Made by a program: the position numbers and the translations under genes. Below, in pieces: positions 60,313 through 64,000 of a stretch of DNA of 64,000 bases. The notes below the pieces were generated by a model. It saw only the letters and a program-made list of their open reading frames with translations. It made no database searches and was not told the origin of the DNA. Location: NCBI GenBank assembly GCA_016191345.1, contig JACPOU010000042.1:23041-87040 (forward strand), given 5' to 3'. Source of the DNA: Chloroflexota bacterium. Its GTDB lineage: Bacteria; Chloroflexota; Limnocylindria; Limnocylindrales; CSP1-4. How positions within the stretch are numbered: position 1 is the stretch's first letter; each line of letters starts with the position of its first letter.

Positions 60313-62226
60313 CTACATCGCGTCCGGCGCGGAGATCCCCAGCAGCCCGAGCGCGCCGGCGATCGTGATCCGCGTCGCGTCGACCATCGCAAGCCGTGCT
60401 GCGGAGCGCCCGGGCTCCGCCGGGTCGACCACCTTCGCATCACGGTAGTAGGCGTGGAACGCCGTCGCGAGCTCCGTCGCGTACGTCGTCACGCCCTGCG
60501 TCTCCTGGGCCGCGGCCGCGTCCTCGACGACCTCGGGATAGCGCGCCAGCACGCGGGCCAGCGCCGCCTCGGGCGCCGCGCCGAGCGCGCCTTCGAGCGA
60601 CGGCGCCGCCGCCAGCCCGGCCTCGGCCGCCTTGCGCAGGATCGAGGCGATCCGGGCGTGGGCGTACTGGACGTAGTAGACCGGGTTCTCGTTGGACTGC
60701 TTCTTGGCCAGCTCGATGTCGAAGTCGATGTTCACGTTCGCCCCGCGGCTGGCGAAGAACCAGCGAGCGGCGTCCGGCCCGATCTCGTCGAGGAGCTCGT
60801 CGAGGGCGATGAACGTGCCCGCGCGCTTCGACATCGAGAGCTCCTCGCCGTCGCGGACGAACCGGACCCAGCCGGTGAGGATCATCTCCACGGCGGCCTT
60901 GTCGAAGCCCATGGCCTCCGCCGCGTTCCGAACCCGGGCGACCGTGCCGTGGTGGTCCGCGCCCCAGACGTAGATCAGGTGGTCGAAGCCGCGGCTGAAT
61001 TTCTCGGTGACGTAGCCGATGTCCGAGGCGAAGTACGTCGGCTCGCCGTTCGATCGGATGACCACCCGGTCCTTGTCGTCGCCGAAGGTCGTGGACCGGA
61101 ACCACAGGGCACCGTCCTGCTCGTAGAGGTGGCCGGCGTCCCGCAGCCGCTGCACGGCACGCTCCACCCAGCCCTCGGCGTGGAGGCTCGCCTCGGTCTT
61201 CCAGACATCGAAGCTGACACCGAGAGCGGCAAGCGACGCCTCGATCCCGGCCCGGATCTGCGACGAGGCCCAGCGCCCAACCCGAACCGCGGCCGCGTCG
61301 GCGCCATCCGCGGTGGAGCCGCCGGCCGTGGAGCCGCCGGCCGTGGAGCCGCCCGCCGCGGAGCCGCCCGCCGCGGAGCCGCCCGCCGTCGCACCGCCCG
61401 ACGGGACGCCACCTCCCGTGGAGCCGCCGGCGCTCGTCTCGCCCGAGAGCAGCTCCGCCGGGACGGCGGCCGCCAGCGCCGCGACATAGTCGCCGTGATA
61501 GCCGTCGCCTGGAACCGGCCGCCCCGCCCGCACCGCGATGACCGACGCACCCAGGTGGTCGACCTGCGCCCCCGAATCGTTGAAGTAGTACTCGCGCGTC
61601 ACGCGCTGCCCGGCCGCCTCGAACACGCGACACAGGAGGTCGCCGACGAAGGCGCCGCGGGCGTTGCCGACAGTGAGCGGCCCGGTCGGGTTCGCGGACA
61701 CGAACTCGACGTTCACGGACCGGCCCGCGCCGGGCGTGGAGCGGCCCCAGGCCGCCGGGTCGCGACGGGCACCGTCGAGGAACGCGGCAAGGGCAGCGTC
61801 CGTCAGGCGGAGGTTGATGAAGCCCGGCCCCGCGACCGAGGCCTCGGCGATCGGCCACGGGAGCGTCGCCGCGCCCGCGCCCCCGCCCGCGCCCCCGCCC
61901 GCGCCCCCGCCCCGGCCCGAATCGCGGGCCCCAGCGGCGGCGTGCTCTGCTGCAGCCGCGTTGATCGCCCCAGCGATCGCCGCGGCGATCGCCGCCGGCG
62001 CCATCCGGAGCGGCCGCGCGAGCTGCAGCGCGAGATTCGTCGCGAGGTCGCCGTGCTCCGGATTCGCCGGCCGCTCGATGGCGACGTCGCGCGCCGATAA
62101 CGACACGCCGTCTCCAAGAGTCGGCAGGCTACCGGACGAACTCGCCCGTTGCCATGCATCGACGATCGCAGCGCGCACGCCCTCCCGAAGCGTGCGGGCG
62201 GGCGCCGTTTCGTGATCCATTGGCAT
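60313..62226 (-). CDS. argS: Arginyl-tRNA synthetase with low-complexity insertions
   Basis: It charges tRNA-Arg. The C-terminal anticodon domain (VYYVQYAHARIASILRKA), the SMSKRAGTF signature and the catalytic core are clear. The class I HIGH motif reads TGPLTVGNARGA, so both His are replaced (T and N). Length is 637 rather than about 560, due to a Gly-Ala insertion (about residues 105-120) and a Gly/Ser/Thr/Ala insertion (about 260-305) encoded by 15-bp repeats. The ATG at 62226 lies six bases after a -10 box TACCAT (62238-62233); an ATG two codons later is possible. Confidence 0.93.
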   Translation of the reverse strand: MPMDHETAPARTLREGVRAAIVDAWQRASSSGSLPTLGDGVSLSARDVAIERPANPEHGDLATNLALQLARPLRMAPAAIAAAIAGAINAAAAEHAAAGARDSGRGGGAGGGAGGGAGAATLPWPIAEASVAGPGFINLRLTDAALAAFLDGARRDPAAWGRSTPGAGRSVNVEFVSANPTGPLTVGNARGAFVGDLLCRVFEAAGQRVTREYYFNDSGAQVDHLGASVIAVRAGRPVPGDGYHGDYVAALAAAVPAELLSGETSAGGSTGGGVPSGGATAGGSAAGGSAAGGSTAGGSTAGGSTADGADAAAVRVGRWASSQIRAGIEASLAALGVSFDVWKTEASLHAEGWVERAVQRLRDAGHLYEQDGALWFRSTTFGDDKDRVVIRSNGEPTYFASDIGYVTEKFSRGFDHLIYVWGADHHGTVARVRNAAEAMGFDKAAVEMILTGWVRFVRDGEELSMSKRAGTFIALDELLDEIGPDAARWFFASRGANVNIDFDIELAKKQSNENPVYYVQYAHARIASILRKAAEAGLAAAPSLEGALGAAPEAALARVLARYPEVVEDAAAAQETQGVTTYATELATAFHAYYRDAKVVDPAEPGRSAARLAMVDATRITIAGALGLLGISAPDAM

Positions 62227-62531
62227 CGGCCAATGGTACCGGTGCCGATCGCCCGACACTGTTGCAGCGGTGCACCGCTTTGCATCGCTGCAGCATGGAT
62301 AGGTGCAATGCCGGTGAGACACAAGTACTAGTCAGGCGCTCGCGCGGGCAGTACTGTTCGGAGTCCGTCGGGCTATCCCGACGCGATTTCGTCGGGGATC
62401 CGATGCCATCCGGCGGGGTCGTCCGCTCAAGGGAGTGATCCCGCGAGCGCCACTCGTGCCGGGGGGACGCGGGTCTGCCTCCGGGACCGTATCGAGGACG
62501 AGCAATCGTCAGTTCGGCTGGGAGGCCTGGA
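62227..62531. promoter_or_regulatory. Divergent regulatory region of argS and the surface-protein gene
   Basis: It contains a 14-bp perfect palindrome AGCGGTGCACCGCT (62266-62279), flanked by TTGCA copies. Two AGTACT palindromes lie 26 bp apart (62324-62329 and 62350-62355). A hairpin CCCGACG-N6-CGTCGGG is at 62377-62396. The last could shape the leader of the surface-protein mRNA. No tRNA-like T-box structure was recognised. Confidence 0.5.
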
Positions 62532-64000
62532 ATGTCGTCTCGGGGTGCCGCTACCCGCGCTGCGGGTGCTCGGAGGGGTCTGACCCTCACGTGGCTGGTC
62601 CTGTTCATCGCCTCGATCCTGCTCCAGTACGGAGCGCTCATCAGGCCAGCCAACGTCCTCGCGAACGCGACGGGCAACCAGCGGATCGGTGGATTCGAGA
62701 TCGATGGCGATCTCTTCTCCGGGACGATGACTCCCGCGGGCTACGACTGGGCACAGGGAGCCTCCAGCGTCGGGGTCGTCACCACGCCCACGATCGTCGA
62801 TCCGATCGGAAACGCTGACGACACGAACTTCACCCAGGGCAGCAAGGAGGGCGACAGCCCGCTGACCTGGAACCGAGGAACTGGCACCGCCTCGCCCAAG
62901 ACGGATATGGGCAATATCTACATTGCCTCCCAGCTGCTGCCGCAGCCGCCTGGCGCGGACAGTCATCTCTGGACCTACCTGGGCGTCGAGCGAGCCGCCA
63001 ACACCGGCACCACCTACTACGACTTCGAGTTCAACCAGCTGCCGAACGTCACCGTCAACAATCCGGACAACAAGGGCGGCCCGATTTCGGTCCCGAATCG
63101 ATCGGACGGCGACTTCCTCGTCGTCGCTCAGCAGCAGGGCAACAGCTCCTTCGACATCAGCGCCACGATCCAGCAATGGCTCGGGTCGGCCTGGAGTGCC
63201 CCCCTCCCGGCGCCGGCCGGGGCGTTCTACGGCCTCTCCAATGACGCACCGATTCCGGCCGGGCCGTGGACCGACACGATCGCGACCAACGGCCTTATCC
63301 CGCAGAGTTCGTTCGCCGAGATGGCGTTTGACCTCACGGCCTTCGGCGTTGTCCTGACCTGCCCCAGCCAAGGCTTCGGCGAGGTCAACGTTCGTTCCCG
63401 AGAGTCCATTTCCGATACAGCGTCCCTGGCCGACTACGCCTCCGCCCCGGTCCGCATCCCGCCGAACTGCGCCACGCTGGCGTGGCAGAAGCAGGACGGC
63501 AACGGCAACCCCCTCGGCGGCGCAACGTTCACCGTGGCGCCCAATCCCTTCACCGGCTCCGGCACGGGCCTGGACTTCACCGACTACATCTCCGCCAGCG
63601 CGCAATCCGATGCCACCAAGGACCAGGATGCACGGGCCGGCTTCTTCAAGCTCATCAACGTGGTGCCCGGCACCTACACGGTGACGGAGAAGACGGCCCC
63701 TCCCGGCTACATTAAGGACTCCTCGTCGCGTTCCGTCACGCTCGAGATCTTCGAAGACGGATCCATCTCGATCCCCTTCGTGAATACCCGAAAGACCGCG
63801 ACCACGACCCTCGCCGTCGTCGGAGCGAATCCGGCCAACGGGTCGTACGTCGCCGTCGGCCAGTCGATCTCGTTGACCGTCACGGAGACGAATACCGGCC
63901 AGTCCGTCCTCCACGGAATCGCCGTCGGCGGTACGAACTCCTGCGCGACGTGGACAGCCGCGGCGAACAAGAACAGTGGCGCCGGAGCGTTCAGTGGCAC
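62532..64000 (+). CDS. Secreted SpaA-type surface protein, 3' partial
   Basis: An open frame of at least 489 codons that continues past the window. It starts with a basic stretch and one hydrophobic segment (LTWLVLFIASILLQYGALI, about residues 17-35), a signal sequence. An Asn/Gly/Thr-rich beta domain follows (about 40-315). Then comes a SpaA/prealbumin-like domain: LAWQKQDGNGNPLGGATFTV, PGTYTVTEKTAPPGYIKD (Lys and Glu positions of self-made isopeptide bonds). A further beta domain with TTTLAVVGANPANGSY begins after it. GGGAGG lies six bases before the ATG. Such proteins are cell-wall or matrix adhesins or pilins. Confidence 0.82.
   Translation, partial: MSSRGAATRAAGARRGLTLTWLVLFIASILLQYGALIRPANVLANATGNQRIGGFEIDGDLFSGTMTPAGYDWAQGASSVGVVTTPTIVDPIGNADDTNFTQGSKEGDSPLTWNRGTGTASPKTDMGNIYIASQLLPQPPGADSHLWTYLGVERAANTGTTYYDFEFNQLPNVTVNNPDNKGGPISVPNRSDGDFLVVAQQQGNSSFDISATIQQWLGSAWSAPLPAPAGAFYGLSNDAPIPAGPWTDTIATNGLIPQSSFAEMAFDLTAFGVVLTCPSQGFGEVNVRSRESISDTASLADYASAPVRIPPNCATLAWQKQDGNGNPLGGATFTVAPNPFTGSGTGLDFTDYISASAQSDATKDQDARAGFFKLINVVPGTYTVTEKTAPPGYIKDSSSRSVTLEIFEDGSISIPFVNTRKTATTTLAVVGANPANGSYVAVGQSISLTVTETNTGQSVLHGIAVGGTNSCATWTAAANKNSGAGAFSG

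Overview
The window looks like a chromosomal piece of a high-GC (roughly 70%), monoderm-like bacterium. I infer a member of the Chloroflexota (Limnocylindria/Ellin6529-like), not a firm assignment. Reasons: very GC-rich codon use, a Gram-positive/actinobacterial type LexA box (CGAAC-N4-GTTCG), many GTG starts, many genes whose start lies 6-9 bases after a TANNNT -10 box (predicted leaderless mRNAs), lipoboxes on several exported proteins, and a SpaA-like surface protein.

Layout. 0-15.4 kb is a cell-surface glycan locus: an rfbA-rfbB-rfbD-rfbC dTDP-rhamnose operon (minus), four GT87-type and two other GT-C membrane glycosyltransferases, a GT2 and a GT4 enzyme, and a FemAB/CelD-like acyltransferase. 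A DUF4143 AAA+ ATPase heads one of these operons. 15.8-20.4 kb (minus) holds a PIG-L deacetylase, pcm, a membrane protein and a DUF5317-MFS fusion. 20.5-25.8 kb (minus) is the most unusual part: a large STAND-TPR regulator with a C-terminal SARP/BTAD DNA-binding region, then a promoter with a 10-bp inverted repeat, a leader with a terminator-like hairpin, two tiny ORFs that both end in Ser-Leu-Lys-Gly-Tyr, a large stem-loop, and a membrane HD-GYP protein. The centre of this unit has clearly lower GC than its two ends. 25.9-35.2 kb contains a GT-C enzyme, dodecin, a zinc-ribbon protein, a lipoprotein, dnaB interrupted by one in-frame TAA, lexA with a textbook SOS promoter, a DUF1232 protein, rplI, dinB and a small gene with two SOS boxes.

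35.4-40 kb encodes formimino-THF cyclodeaminase, FolD, formate-THF ligase and an adenosylhomocysteinase-like protein. With HutH, HutU, FtcD and HutI (46.8-57.4 kb), this covers histidine to glutamate plus one-carbon recovery through tetrahydrofolate. Between them are a repeat-rich spacer, a complete IS630-type insertion sequence, a His-rich mini-membrane protein, a cupredoxin, a duplicated-domain lipoprotein, an MFS transporter, GNAT enzymes, DedA, a MazF-type toxin-antitoxin pair and a luciferase-like oxidoreductase. 57.4-64 kb has a degenerate metallo-beta-lactamase-fold protein preceded by a structured RNA/terminator, a lipoprotein HExxH peptidase, argS with low-complexity insertions, and the 5' part of a secreted SpaA-type surface protein running off the end.

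The intergenic regions carry several repeat systems: a 113-bp dispersed element with palindromic ends (12.7 and 60.1 kb), a 34-bp hairpin repeat (15.6 and 33.2 kb), a 180-bp element with terminal inverted repeats (40.1 kb) and GC-rich tandem arrays. No rRNA, tRNA or CRISPR array was recognised.
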